Assembly (NCBI GenBank): GCA_963803065.1
Contig: CAWDKW010000010.1
Coordinates: 62,001-126,000 of the forward strand
Length of the DNA stretch: 64,000 nucleotides
Direction: 5' to 3'
Origin: DASXMT01 sp963803065
GTDB taxonomy: Bacteria > Actinomycetota > Acidimicrobiia > Acidimicrobiales > RAAP-2
Shown piece by piece: positions 28,629 through 36,463 of this stretch (its first letter is position 1; each line of letters begins with the position of its first letter). The notes below the pieces were generated by a model that searched no databases, was not told the origin of the DNA, and saw only the letters and a program-made list of their open reading frames with translations. Position numbers and translations under genes: made by a program.

Positions 28629-28940
28629 ATGCCATTTGCGGGAGAGCAACGGGAGCCCGACCCTGAGCTAGACGAGCTGATCTTCCAGGCGGTCAGTGAT
28701 CATGAACGTGCGCTGCTGTCGCGGGGTGCTGCCGCATCGACAGACCCGGAAAGCCCTGAGCGTCGTCGCGCAGAGCAGGACCTCGAACGGTCCGCCGAAG
28801 CATGGCGCAAGGTCGTGACCCGCAACGAGCAGCTACGAATGGACATCCACGGGCCGAAACCGGGAGCCAGTGAAGTCCGGCATGAGTACCTGCAGGGTGC
28901 CGATCGTGAACATGCGGAGATGTGCGACGGACCCGACTGA
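28629..28940 (+). CDS. small acidic/helical hypothetical protein
   Basis: A 103-residue, highly charged, helix-rich protein without cysteine clusters, signal or membrane segments. ATG 28629 follows GGGAGG with a 6-base spacer, a strong ribosome binding site. The second half (RRRAEQDLERSAEAWRKVVTR) suggests a coiled coil. No family is recognised. A DosR-like box lies upstream, so it could belong to a hypoxia or dormancy response. Confidence 0.65.
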   Translation: MPFAGEQREPDPELDELIFQAVSDHERALLSRGAAASTDPESPERRRAEQDLERSAEAWRKVVTRNEQLRMDIHGPKPGASEVRHEYLQGADREHAEMCDGPD

Positions 28941-29091
28941 TCGATTCCGCCAGGACCTGGCGACTCAGTCCAGGCGACCCAGTTTCTGACTAGCCGGCCT
29001 TCGTCGCTTGGAACCGCGAGCCAGGCCGTTCGTTCCAAGCCGGTGACCGCCACCAACAGCGCCGGCCGCAACGCTTGCAGTACCCTGTGGC

Positions 29092-29622
29092 ATGGACACG
29101 ACCGCCATCGAGGAGATGTGGGATCGGCATACCGAGGCCGAGTTCGCGACGGCCGACGTCGACGCCACCATGGAGACCATGACGGACGATCCTTCTGTCC
29201 TTCACGTCGCCACCTCTATTGGTGCTCGGGGACGGAGTCCCGTTCGAGACTTCTACCGTGACTATTTCGTCGGACATCAGGCGTCGGACATGAAGCTCGA
29301 CCCGCTGACCCGTACCGTCACCCCGCAATGCCTCGTCGACGAGATCATCATCTCCCTGACTCACGATGCGATCATCCCGTGGCTCCTTCCGGGCATCGAA
29401 CCGACCGGACGGCGGCTGACGGTCCCGATTGTGACCGTGATCGGGATCAAAGAGGGCCTTGTTCACACCGAGCACATCTATTGGGACCAGGCTTCGGTCC
29501 TCGTGCAAGCGGGGTTGCTCGACCCAGCGGGGCTCCCGGTCACGGGGGCAGATCAGAGGGAAGCGCTGGCACACGATGCGCCCCCGGAAGCCTTCAACCG
29601 GCTCCTTGGCGCCGTAGGCTGA
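29092..29622 (+). CDS. SnoaL/NTF2-like protein
   Basis: A 176-residue protein with the NTF2-like cone fold pattern: an N-terminal helix (IEEMWDRHTEAEFATADVDATMETMTDD), a central DFYRDYFVGH stretch and C-terminal sheets (RRLTVPIVTVIGIKEGLVHTEHIYWD). Such proteins act as small-molecule cyclases, isomerases or binding proteins. The ribosome binding site is weak. It is not obviously co-transcribed with its neighbours. A specific activity cannot be assigned. Confidence 0.75.
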   Translation: MDTTAIEEMWDRHTEAEFATADVDATMETMTDDPSVLHVATSIGARGRSPVRDFYRDYFVGHQASDMKLDPLTRTVTPQCLVDEIIISLTHDAIIPWLLPGIEPTGRRLTVPIVTVIGIKEGLVHTEHIYWDQASVLVQAGLLDPAGLPVTGADQREALAHDAPPEAFNRLLGAVG

Positions 29623-29713
29623 GGTCGGATCCCCAGGCAGCGTCACGAGCTCGGGCGACAGGGGTGGGCTCAGAAGCGCGAATCGACGTCGCTATCCCGA
29701 GCCGCATGCAGTT

Positions 29714-29727
29714 GGGACCAAAGGCCC
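29714..29727. promoter_or_regulatory. DosR/DevR-like box upstream of ferritin-like gene
   Basis: GGGACCAAAGGCCC matches 12 of 14 positions of the DosR core. It lies 59 bp upstream of the GTG start at 29786, the expected place for an activator site. It resembles the box at 28446 (both GGGAC-N4-GGCCC). Confidence 0.5.
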
Positions 29728-29785
29728 TGTTCAAGGCTTCTGCCTGCGAGGATGATGTTCTTGACCGAGGCCAAAGGAGCAGAGG

Positions 29786-30265
29786 GTGACGAACAAACTG
29801 GTGGGGGCGAGCGTATGGGAAGCGGATCTCTACGAACACCTCATTTCCCATGAAGACAGCGAACGGCAATTGCTGGTCGAGTACAAGCGTGCTGCATCAG
29901 CTTCGGGGTCGCGTGCCTTTCAATACCTTGCCGACCTCATCATCGAGGACGAAATGCGCCACCATAGGGTGTTCCGAGAGTTGGCCTCAGCCCTGAAGAC
30001 CGACGCCGAATTGCGACCGGAGGAGCCTGCTGTGCCTCGCCTCGACCACTGGGGACCCAACCCCGCCCTTGTCGTGGAGGAGACCAACAAACTCCTCGAA
30101 CGCGAGCATGCCGATGCCGACGAACTCCGTCGCCTGGCGCGCCAGATGAAAGACCTGAAGGACCTGACGCTGTGGCAACTCCTGGTCAAACTGATGGAGA
30201 TGGACACAGCCAAACACATCGCGATCCTTGACTTCGTCAAGCGCCACGCCCGGCACCCCCAGTAG
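29786..30265 (+). CDS. ferritin-like four-helix protein (putative di-iron)
   Basis: A 159-residue all-helical protein. Acidic/His pairs sit where ferritin-like di-iron ligands are expected: HEDSERQLLVEYKRAA (helix 1), EDEMRHHRVFRELA (helix 2, ExxxHH) and MEMDTAKHIAILDF (helix 4). This suggests an iron-storage or peroxide-handling role, though the exact subfamily is not recognised. GTG 29786 follows AAAGGAG at an ideal distance. A DosR-like box is 59 bp upstream, so oxygen-responsive control is plausible. Confidence 0.7.
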   Translation: MTNKLVGASVWEADLYEHLISHEDSERQLLVEYKRAASASGSRAFQYLADLIIEDEMRHHRVFRELASALKTDAELRPEEPAVPRLDHWGPNPALVVEETNKLLEREHADADELRRLARQMKDLKDLTLWQLLVKLMEMDTAKHIAILDFVKRHARHPQ

Positions 30266-30360
30266 GTCGTTCTCGCAGAACAAGCGTGTCGGTCCGGCTC
30301 CTGCGTTGCGGACGCGGAACCGGCTCGCGACCTGCTCCGCTGAGGCAGCCGGACGACCCG

Positions 30361-30756
30361 TCACGTCCCGGGTCCGGCCGAGGGGTGCTCGTCATCTCGG
30401 GTCGGCTTGATGCGCCAAAGGTTCCACGGCCACGCTCCGTCTATCTCAACTTCCAAGGCGAAGCTGAGGACGATTCGGATGACAACGATGAGCCCGAGCA
30501 CGGCCACGCTCTCGACGGTCGGGTCCACGATGATGGTCCGTACGATGTCGCCAACGATGAGAACCTCCAAGCCAAGCAGAATCGATTGGCCAAGGCGCTG
30601 ACGCAATTGGGGATAGGCGGTCTCGTGTCGGCTCCCCGAATGGAAGATTCCAACCACGTAGGCGAGGAGTGCCCAGAGCCCGCCGACCACCATGATTCCA
30701 GCACCGATGGCCTCGACCACCTTGACAATGTCACTGATGACGTGGTCGTAAGTCAT
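30361..30756 (-). CDS. DUF1622 membrane protein
   Basis: A 131-residue protein with three hydrophobic segments and the recognisable core RQRLGQSILLGLEVLIVGDIVRTI, typical of DUF1622 proteins, whose function is unknown. ATG 30756. It is divergent from the secreted-protein pseudogene at 30944, with a strong palindrome (30840-30859) between them. Confidence 0.88.
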   Translation of the reverse strand: MTYDHVISDIVKVVEAIGAGIMVVGGLWALLAYVVGIFHSGSRHETAYPQLRQRLGQSILLGLEVLIVGDIVRTIIVDPTVESVAVLGLIVVIRIVLSFALEVEIDGAWPWNLWRIKPTRDDEHPSAGPGT

Positions 30757-30839
30757 CCGACAACAATGTCACGACGGGGTCCGCCTTGTCGGTCATGGGC
30801 GGTTCCGGGCAGGGGCGCACATCTTTGGCACGCGCGTTC

Positions 30840-30859
30840 TGCAACAACCGATTGTTGCA
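30840..30859. promoter_or_regulatory. operator-like perfect palindrome in divergent promoter region
   Basis: TGCAACAA-CCGA-TTGTTGCA is a perfect 8-bp inverted repeat with a 4-base centre, placed between two divergent genes. Its size and symmetry fit a TetR/MarR-type operator. No regulator gene is adjacent. Confidence 0.5.
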
Positions 30860-30943
30860 TGTCGTTCGCTTTCCTTACATACTGAACCGACATCTCGACC
30901 AGTGGGTCACCGCGCCCCAGGGCGCTAAGGAGGCGGGACAGGA

Positions 30944-31862
30944 ATGCAGGGAATCGCCACACCCCGTACCCATCACGGACCGATCACGCGTCGATCCAGG
31001 GTCACCATGGCGGTGGCGCTGGCCGGAGTGTCCGTGTTCTCCTTGGTTGGGATCCAGGCAGCCGGCCACGGAGCGGCGGGAGCGGTCACACCGACCACCA
31101 CTGACACGGGGTTCACCAGTCCGTTCTCGGGAACACCACAGTATGAGCACCTGGCACCCACCGAGATCACGAACCCAGCCCAACTGCATCAGCCAATCGG
31201 GCAACAAGTGGCAGATGCGATCGCCGCACAGGCGGGGCTGAACAGGGCAGATACGTTCACCACCCAGCAGTACGTCGAGTTCATCACGGGCAATGGCGTC
31301 GGAGGCGATCCGACGGCTGCAAAATTGGTCGATGCGAGCGTCCGAATCTTCACCAACACGACCGGACGTCCTCTGTACTCCAACGTCAACGGTCAGATAA
31401 CACCATCGGTTCTGGCCAGCTATGGCCTGTTCGTGAACACGAGCGGATTGTTGGAAAGCCTGGCCAACACCGACGCGCCGACGAGACAAGCAAATTCGGT
31501 GATCGCTCCCGGTGGCTATCTGGGGATCGTGGTGCAGGGCCAACGGTGCGACAGCATCCCTCCGAGCGCTCTACCGGTCGGCGTACACGTTGGAAGCGCT
31601 CTACGGTTTTGTATCACAGCTCATATCGGGCTCTGCGCAGTTGGTCACCAATAACGCGGGAGGTGTGAGCACGGAGGTGGGGATGTCGATGGCCCCTTCG
31701 ATCTGGCTGGTGAACTTCATTCTGCTCTACGTATTGAACCCGGCATTGGCGGCTGACATGCCCGCCTATTGGGCCCCAATTCCCACCACCGTTGCCAACG
31801 CCATTTTGGCCAGCCCCAGCGGCCAGGTGCCCTACGCTGACTACGCGTCCTACCTTCACTGA
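30944..31862 (+). pseudogene. secreted protein of unknown family, frameshifted
   Basis: ATG 30944 has an AAGGAGG ribosome binding site and opens a signal peptide (TMAVALAGVSVFSLVGIQAAG). The reading continues to APGGYLG near 31520, then loses protein character and stops at 31654. The natural continuation (SLRALYRSAYTLEALYGFVSQL, then NPALAADMPAYWAPIPTTVAN) is in the +1 frame and ends at 31862. One surplus base near 31520-31545 explains it. No family is recognised. Real mutation and assembly error cannot be separated here. Confidence 0.75.
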
Positions 31863-31898
31863 CAGCGGGTCTCCTCACCGTGCCCGGGTGTGCGACCG

Positions 31899-33731
31899 TC
31901 AGTCTTGGGCGCCCAGGGTGCGATCGAGGTTGAAGGCCGCACTGATCAGGGCCAGGTGAGTGAAGGCCTGCGGGAAGTTCCCGAGCGCCTCGCCGGACAT
32001 CGACGTTTCCTCGGAGAAGAGTCCCAAATGGTTGGCGTAGCCGAGCATCTGTTCGAACATCAGCCTGGCTTCGTCCAGGCGGGACCGGTCGACGGTTCCT
32101 GCCCGGGTGAGCGCTTCGACCAGCCAGAAGGTGCAAATGTTGAAGGTGCCGTCCTGGCCCGTGAGCCCGTCGGGATTGGTCAACACGTTGTACCGGTACA
32201 CCAGGTTATTGGCCACCAGGCCTCCTGCCTCGGGTGACCGATTGATGGCGTCGATGGTGTCGAGCATCCTCGGATCGCTCGGCGAGACGAAAAAGACCAG
32301 CGGCATCGTCAGAACGCTGGCGTCGAGGGTGTCGCTGTCGTACGACTGCATGAAGGCATGGTGCTTGTCGCTCCACCCGCGAGCCATGATCTCCTCGTAG
32401 ATCTCATCTCGCACCCGGAGCCAGCGGTCACGGTCAGCGGGAAACGATCGCTTGTCGGCCAGGCGTAGCCCCCGGTCGATGGCGACCCAGCACATGAGCT
32501 TGGAGTACACGGTCTGGTGCCGGCCTCCCCGCGTCTCCCAGATCCCTTCGTCCTCCTGTGACCAGTTGAAACAGACCCAGTCGACCAGGCGCCGCAGCGA
32601 AACCCACAGGTCGTAGGAGATCGGTGAGCCGTACTTATTGTAGAGATAGACCGAGTCCATGAGCTCGCCGTAGATGTCCAGCTGGAGCTGGCCGACAGCG
32701 TCGTTGCCGACCCGGACCGGGCGCGAGCCCCGATAGCCCTCGAGGTTGGTGAGCTGCTCCTCGGGTAGGCGGTGGCGACCGTCGATGCCGTAGACGAGCT
32801 GAAGCGACCCGTCGGGGTTGAGCTCGCGGCAGCGGGCCTCGAGGAACTTCATGAAGCTGGCCGCCTCCTCGGTGAACCCGATGCGCAGCAAGGCATACAG
32901 CGTGAAGGCGGCATCTCGGATCCAGCTGTAGCGGTAGTCCCAGTTGCGGGTGCCGCCAAGCACCTCGGGCAGAGAGCAGGTCGGAGCGGCGACAATGGCT
33001 CCCGTGGGGTCGAAGGTGAGGAGCTTGAGGACCAGGGCCGAGCGCTGGACGATCTCGCGCCACCGTCCCCGATAGGTGCACTGCGACAGCCAGTGATGCC
33101 AGTAATCGATCGTCGCCATGAGCATGGCGTCCTGCATCTCAGGAGGACAGCGCAGGTCACCACGGCTGGGGTCGGGCTCGCCGAGCACGAAGGACGCCTC
33201 GTCGCCCTCGTCCAGGCTGAACTCGGCCACCGCTGCGTCGCCCTCGAGACTGAGCGGAACGTCGCTGCCCAGGGCCAGCTCGAGATCGGGAGCGCGAAAC
33301 CACACTCCGCCCTCGACGGCCTCGGTCCGGTGTCCGACCCGAGCGAAGTCGAAGGCGGGAGCGCACCGCATCCGCAGAGTCGTGCTGCCGCGGATGCTCA
33401 CCACCCGCCGGACCAGGCACCGTCGGCCGTAGCAGCCCGCCGCCGTGCCGACGGGCATGTAGTCGGTGACCTCGGTTACCCCGAAGTCGCAGAGGAACCG
33501 GGTGACGAGCACGTTGCTGTCGGGCCAATAGAGCTGCTTGGTTCGGAACCCATCGGAGGTGGGCGAGATGACGAACCGCCCGCCCTTGTCATCATCGAGA
33601 ATGGCGGCGAAGACAGAGGGGGAGTCGAAGTGCGGGAAGCACAGCCAGTCGATGGATCCCGTCGGGCCGACCAGCGCGGCAGTGCGCATGTCGCCGATGA
33701 CGCCGTAACTCTCGATCGGTTGGTACGCCAC
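31899..33731 (-). CDS. GH15 glucoamylase/trehalase-like protein
   Basis: A 610-residue cytoplasmic glycoside hydrolase of family 15. The N-terminal beta-sandwich begins AYQPIESYGVIGDMRTAALVG, the standard opening of actinobacterial members. The catalytic barrel carries WIRDAAFTLYALLRIGF, EGIWETRGGRHQTVYSKLM and FSEETSMSGEALGNFPQAFTH, with both catalytic acids present. GTG 33731 is chosen for its GGAGG ribosome binding site; an upstream start at 33800 would add 23 residues. The paralogue at the window's left edge shares all C-terminal motifs. Trehalose is a likely substrate by analogy with mycobacterial homologues. Confidence 0.92.
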   Translation of the reverse strand: MAYQPIESYGVIGDMRTAALVGPTGSIDWLCFPHFDSPSVFAAILDDDKGGRFVISPTSDGFRTKQLYWPDSNVLVTRFLCDFGVTEVTDYMPVGTAAGCYGRRCLVRRVVSIRGSTTLRMRCAPAFDFARVGHRTEAVEGGVWFRAPDLELALGSDVPLSLEGDAAVAEFSLDEGDEASFVLGEPDPSRGDLRCPPEMQDAMLMATIDYWHHWLSQCTYRGRWREIVQRSALVLKLLTFDPTGAIVAAPTCSLPEVLGGTRNWDYRYSWIRDAAFTLYALLRIGFTEEAASFMKFLEARCRELNPDGSLQLVYGIDGRHRLPEEQLTNLEGYRGSRPVRVGNDAVGQLQLDIYGELMDSVYLYNKYGSPISYDLWVSLRRLVDWVCFNWSQEDEGIWETRGGRHQTVYSKLMCWVAIDRGLRLADKRSFPADRDRWLRVRDEIYEEIMARGWSDKHHAFMQSYDSDTLDASVLTMPLVFFVSPSDPRMLDTIDAINRSPEAGGLVANNLVYRYNVLTNPDGLTGQDGTFNICTFWLVEALTRAGTVDRSRLDEARLMFEQMLGYANHLGLFSEETSMSGEALGNFPQAFTHLALISAAFNLDRTLGAQD

Positions 33732-33833
33732 AGGTCCTCCCTGAGCCGCGCAGCCGGGCTGTCCTACGCCGCGGTGTTCAATGAATGAAGGGGGCGCCAT
33801 TGGGTCGCCACACCTCGCCGGCAGATCGGTCGA

Positions 33834-34538
33834 TCACCCACCCTCGAAGCGGAATTCGCTCTGCCAGCCGTTGTCCGATTGCACGATTGTCCAGTAGGTC
33901 TCTGCAATTCGGTCGGGGTCGAAGGGAGTGCCTGGCGCGATCTGCCCGGCGATGGTGACGCTGGCAAGGCGGACGCCGGCATCCGACAGCTCCGCACCGA
34001 GAAGCGTGGCTGCCGACCGCAGGGCTGCCTTTCCGACCGAGAGGGTTGAAAAGGCGGTCATCGGGTAGTCGGCCCAGCCGCCGCCGGTGAACAGGATGGT
34101 GCCGCCTCCGGCAGCCCGCATGGCTGGGGCCGCGACCTGTGTGGCGACCACGGCGCTGACGACGTCGACGTCGTAGGCCGTGTGCAGGTGGGCGACGTCA
34201 GAGTTCAGCAGCGAGTCCTGCGCCGACATTGACGCGCTACAGACCAATACCCCGGGTGCACTGCTCTCCGCATAGAGGGAGATAAGCGTGGCGCGTAGGC
34301 CTTCGGGGTCGCCGGCGTCGGCGGTGACGGTGTCGACCACCGCACCCATATCGGTCAATCCCTTGGCTAGTTCGCCCAGCCCTTCGGCCCGGCGGGCCAT
34401 CAGGGAGACGCGGTAGCCACCCTGTGCGAACCGGCGTGCGATGGCGGCGCCGAGGCCGGGACCGGCTCCGATGATCAACAGGTGCCGTCGATCGATCGCC
34501 GGGCCATCTGGCAGAGCGGAGCTTGTCATGTTCATCAC
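33834..34538 (-). CDS. short-chain dehydrogenase/reductase-like protein lacking the catalytic Tyr
   Basis: A 234-residue Rossmann protein with the cofactor loop IIGAGPGLGAAIARRFAQGG and, later, GGGTILFTGGGWADYP. At the SDR active site the usual YxxxK appears as LSVGK, so the Tyr position holds Leu. It may therefore bind NAD(P) without normal SDR chemistry, or use another residue. The start is GTG 34538 or one of the nearby ATGs (34535, 34529), with GGAAGG upstream. Confidence 0.82.
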   Translation of the reverse strand: MMNMTSSALPDGPAIDRRHLLIIGAGPGLGAAIARRFAQGGYRVSLMARRAEGLGELAKGLTDMGAVVDTVTADAGDPEGLRATLISLYAESSAPGVLVCSASMSAQDSLLNSDVAHLHTAYDVDVVSAVVATQVAAPAMRAAGGGTILFTGGGWADYPMTAFSTLSVGKAALRSAATLLGAELSDAGVRLASVTIAGQIAPGTPFDPDRIAETYWTIVQSDNGWQSEFRFEGG

Positions 34539-34828
34539 CCTTCCGCGTGATCAATCTCGGTCATTGCCTTCTTCCTACGTCGCCATAGTGCAGGGGACCG
34601 GGCGCGAATGGCATCCAGGAAACCCACAGTCCGACTGGTCCCGACCCGGAGCGACGGCAGGTGCCAGCGGGTCCGGCTTGTGTCGGGTTCGAAGGTCGCC
34701 CCGCCCGTGCCCACCGTCGACTATGGATTTTCCCTGATTCGATCCGCCCCCGGGCGGCCAGAATCTGCGGGTCAGAGCTGAAACGAGGACTCCTTGTACA
34801 AAGTTCGGCTGAAACCGAGGAGGAAGTC

Positions 34829-35120
34829 GTGCGTGCCGTGATCGTCAGGGACTAGGGAGCACTTCCCGTTGTCGAGGAGGTGCCGACCCCGGTACCTGGC
34901 CCGGGCCAGGTACCGATCAAGCTGGTGGCCGCCGGAATGAACCCGATGGACGGCAAACTTGCGTCTGCTGACTGGAGGCCCGTACCAGCCACGTTCCCCA
35001 TGGTGCTCGGCGCCGATGGCGCAAGGATCGTCGAGGAGGTGGGCAAGGGGACGACCAGGTTCTCCCCGGGCGAGACCATTTTTGGCCAATTCCTGGTCTC
35101 CTTCCCCCCTGGCTGCAGTG
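34829..35120 (+). pseudogene. quinone oxidoreductase/Zn-dehydrogenase N-terminal fragment
   Basis: GTG 34829 with a GAGGAGG ribosome binding site begins VRAVIVRD, hits TAG at 34853, and the same frame continues VVEEVPTPVPGPGQVPIKLVAAGMNPMDGKL and VLGADGARIVEEVGKGTTRFSPGETIFGQFL. This is the GroES-like domain of NADPH:quinone oxidoreductase-type MDR proteins. It breaks off near 35110, where the opposite-strand monooxygenase begins to occupy the DNA. It has both a nonsense codon and a 3' truncation, so it is a true pseudogene. Confidence 0.75.
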
Positions 35121-35161
35121 GGCGGGATGCCATCCTTGGCGCTCGGGCCGCACTTCGTCGT

Positions 35162-35482
35162 TCAAACGCCCGAGTCTGGCGTGGGCGGAACGTACGGGGC
35201 CAGAGGGCCGTTCCACGCCGAGCTGGTCACCACGCCGCCACCGGGAGGCAGCTCAGCCCAGAAGGCCTTGAATGCATCTCCTTGAAAATGAGCCTTCAGG
35301 GATTCCTCACTTTCCCAGAGCTCGGTCAGGAGGAATCGATGCTGAAGGTCAAGGTCCGTGCTGAACTGGTAGAGGATACAACCGCTTTCCTGGCGGGTGG
35401 CGGCCATCGTCCGGCGCGCCAGTGCGACAACGCTCTCCCGGTGCTCCGGAGCGGCATCAAAGATGAACTCGATGAGGATCAT
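35162..35482 (-). CDS. antibiotic biosynthesis monooxygenase-type (ABM) protein
   Basis: A 106-residue ferredoxin-like barrel. It opens MILIEFIFDAAPEHRESVVALARRT, followed by ESGCILYQFSTDLD and ELWESEESLKAHFQGDAFKAF, the classical ABM pattern. Such dimers act as quinol or heme monooxygenases or binding proteins. It converges on the truncated oxidoreductase fragment and may have helped disrupt it by rearrangement. A substrate cannot be inferred. Confidence 0.88.
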   Translation of the reverse strand: MILIEFIFDAAPEHRESVVALARRTMAATRQESGCILYQFSTDLDLQHRFLLTELWESEESLKAHFQGDAFKAFWAELPPGGGVVTSSAWNGPLAPYVPPTPDSGV

Positions 35483-35644
35483 GGGTTGGTGTTCTCCTCC
35501 TGCGGATGGACAACGTGGGACAGGTCACGAGCAGGCCATGGTCATGTGCATGTGCCTCTCCATGCCTCTCGGGAGCCTCGGGCCTGCCCCTGCATTCTTT
35601 GCGTATTTGTTACCCGTTTCTTATGGCAAACACATGTTCGACGG

Positions 35645-35670
35645 CGATACTGCCCTTATGGGCAGTATCG
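35645..35670 (+). promoter_or_regulatory. perfect 11-bp hairpin spanning the start codon of the GlsB-like gene
   Basis: CGATACTGCCC (35645-35655), loop TTAT, GGGCAGTATCG (35660-35670). The ATG at 35658-35660 sits in the loop and first paired base. As RNA it would occlude initiation; as DNA it has operator symmetry. Confidence 0.55.
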
Positions 35671-35924
35671 GTTACATAGTCAGCCTCGTCATCGTGGGAT
35701 TCGCAATCGGCGCGCTCGGCCGGCTCGTCGTCCCGGGCCCGAATCCCATCGGCGGCTGGCGGACGCTGGGTGTCGGCGTCATCGGCGCCGTCCTCGGCAG
35801 CCTGGTCGGGGGGCTGCTCGGCATCGGCATATTCACCATCGCGTTCGAAGTGGCGATCTCCGCCGGCCTCGTCTACCTGGTCAGTGGCCGAGGGCGACGA
35901 CTGACCATGGGCGGGCGGCGCTAG
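35658..35924 (+). CDS. GlsB/YeaQ/YmgE-family membrane protein
   Basis: An 88-residue, three-helix membrane protein (IVSLVIVGFAIGALGRLVVPGPNPIGGWRTLGVGVIGAVLGSLVGGLLG), the transglycosylase-associated/GlsB pattern linked to general stress in many bacteria. ATG 35658 lies within a perfect hairpin; ATG 35637 (MFDGDTALMGSI) would be an in-frame start 7 codons upstream and reads through it. Neither has a clear ribosome binding site. Confidence 0.85.
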   Translation: MGSIGYIVSLVIVGFAIGALGRLVVPGPNPIGGWRTLGVGVIGAVLGSLVGGLLGIGIFTIAFEVAISAGLVYLVSGRGRRLTMGGRR

Positions 35925-35957
35925 TGATGGCGCCAAACGGCAAGATAGGACCCAGGG

Positions 35958-36272
35958 GTGCCGGCATGCCGTTCCCCTCGATGGACAGGGGCCGAGTCCG
36001 TCACCGGACCGGGCCTCGCCGACAGGGTGGCCTTCGTCCTCACCGCGGTGATCGGGACCATCCTCTTCGTCGGCGCCCTCATCGTGATCACCGCCGTATT
36101 CATTGCGGTCGTCCTGGCCGCGATCTGCGTGGCCGCCATCCGCAGCGCCTTCCATGCCATCGCGCCACACTCCGGACCACGCCGAGTTGACCAGCGAGGG
36201 TTTGGCCCCGCTGCTGTCATCGAGACCACGGGCAAGGTCATCCGAAGCACGGCGCCGAAGCCACGACGTTGA
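35958..36272 (+). CDS. small hypothetical membrane protein
   Basis: About 104 residues with one long hydrophobic stretch (VAFVLTAVIGTILFVGALIVITAVFIAVVLAAICVAA) that could form a helical hairpin, and a basic tail. GTG 35958 is the outermost start; a GTG near 36027, at the beginning of the hydrophobic part, is equally likely. It follows the GlsB-like gene by 33 bp on the same strand. No family is recognised. Confidence 0.5.
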   Translation: MPACRSPRWTGAESVTGPGLADRVAFVLTAVIGTILFVGALIVITAVFIAVVLAAICVAAIRSAFHAIAPHSGPRRVDQRGFGPAAVIETTGKVIRSTAPKPRR

Positions 36273-36463
36273 GCAGGCTCCACCGAGGTTGACGCCGAGA
36301 GCTCGGACCTGACGCCGGCCGAACGGAGCTTGTGTTGTCAGCGCCGACCATCACGCCTGGTTCAGGCCGTCATCCCACTGGCACGGGTCAGGATGCTCGG
36401 GCATGCTTCGGACATGCCCCCACCCAGCACTGACGGTCCCTGGGCGGGACAGAGGCTGGTGGG

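Noticed and set aside
30286..30885. A 199-residue plus-strand ORF
   Set aside because: It is mostly the antisense shadow of the DUF1622 gene, with acidic low-complexity composition.
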